Below, piece by piece: positions 63,895 to 64,000 of a stretch of 64,000 nt of DNA (its first letter is position 1; the number at the start of each line of letters is the position of its first letter). The notes under the pieces were generated by a model. It saw only the letters and a program-made list of their open reading frames with translations, made no database searches and had not been told where the DNA came from. Source of the stretch: Novosphingobium sp. Lineage in GTDB: Bacteria > Pseudomonadota > Alphaproteobacteria > Sphingomonadales > Sphingomonadaceae. Location of the stretch: positions 4,180,153 to 4,244,152 of the forward strand of contig NZ_JBCNLP010000001.1 in NCBI RefSeq assembly GCF_039595395.1, in the 5' to 3' direction. Position numbers and translations under genes: made by a program.

Positions 63895-64000
63895 TCATCA
63901 AGCATGAACAGAGTGATTAGTACCGGTTAGCTCCATGCATTACCGCACTTCCACACCCGGCCTATCAACGTGATGGTCTATCACGACCCTCGAAGATACC
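63895..64000 (-). rRNA. rrl: 23S ribosomal RNA, 3' end (partial)
   Basis: The minus strand carries the conserved 23S tail, including GGTCGTGATAGACC, GGCCGGGTGTGGAAG and CCGGTACTAATCAC. The gene continues beyond the right edge. The 3' boundary is approximate (near GCTTG at 63899). Confidence 0.9.

Overview
The window is GC-rich chromosomal DNA whose gene families point to an alphaproteobacterium of the Sphingomonadaceae, most like Novosphingobium. This is inferred from protein families (UPF0262, imuA-imuB-dnaE2, coniferyl aldehyde dehydrogenase, MJ0042 zinc-ribbon protein beside ftsEX), not from a database match. About 58 protein genes, one tRNA-Leu(GAG), and the 3' end of an rRNA operon (5S and the 23S tail, minus strand, right edge) can be supported.

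Layout. 1-5 kb: a partial exported protein, cytidine deaminase, a GH25-like membrane protein and UPF0262 (minus), facing dnaB and rpoZ (plus). 5-19 kb: ftsH, a CsgG-SH3 protein, metX-metW, hisC-tyrA, the ftsE-ftsX-ydcF-plsC operon, a zinc-ribbon membrane protein, tRNA-Leu, a small HTH protein and a Tat-exported GH43 enzyme. 19-27.6 kb: HAD phosphatase, PAS-GGDEF protein, FKBP isomerase, and the damage-inducible imuA-imuB-dnaE2 cassette behind a GAAC-N7-GAAC LexA box. 27.8-38 kb: PBP4-type DacB; the rutB-C-D-A uracil catabolism operon; a membrane-anchored nuclease with nucleoside transporter NupC; a truncated globin with a LysR regulator; and a coniferyl aldehyde dehydrogenase.

38-62.7 kb is an exopolysaccharide locus. 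It has UDP-HexNAc dehydrogenase, WecB and WecC (uronic acid precursors), four GT4/GT2 glycosyltransferases, a Wzx flippase, a Wzy-like polymerase, a Wzc-type tyrosine kinase/co-polymerase, Wza, a PssD/PssE split glycosyltransferase, two small membrane proteins and an acyltransferase-3. It is interrupted by a phage-like SGNH hydrolase pair, an AcpA-type phosphoesterase and a dicarboxylate symporter. No initiating phosphoglycosyltransferase is visible. Ung and the rRNA operon close the window.

The most unusual feature is a dispersed intergenic element of about 209-234 bp, seen eight times in 64 kb, always between genes and often within 10-30 bp of stop codons. Its inverted ends are themselves hairpins (GCGAGGG...CCCTCGC) with compensatory base changes between copies, and most copies keep an internal GCCGCAGGC/GCCTGCGGC hairpin. 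One copy (4572-5251) is split around a lower-GC lipoprotein gene with an ExbD-like domain, one is truncated, and both orientations occur. It resembles a REPIN/MITE-type element that may also act as a two-way terminator. A second repeat family is a long hairpin with a conserved loop downstream of two genes (7438-7543 and 17591-17711).

Four genes (ftsH, wecC, the first GT4 of the polysaccharide locus, and the PAS-GGDEF gene) are broken by single-base indels whose repair gives full-length proteins. Sequencing error is the likeliest cause.
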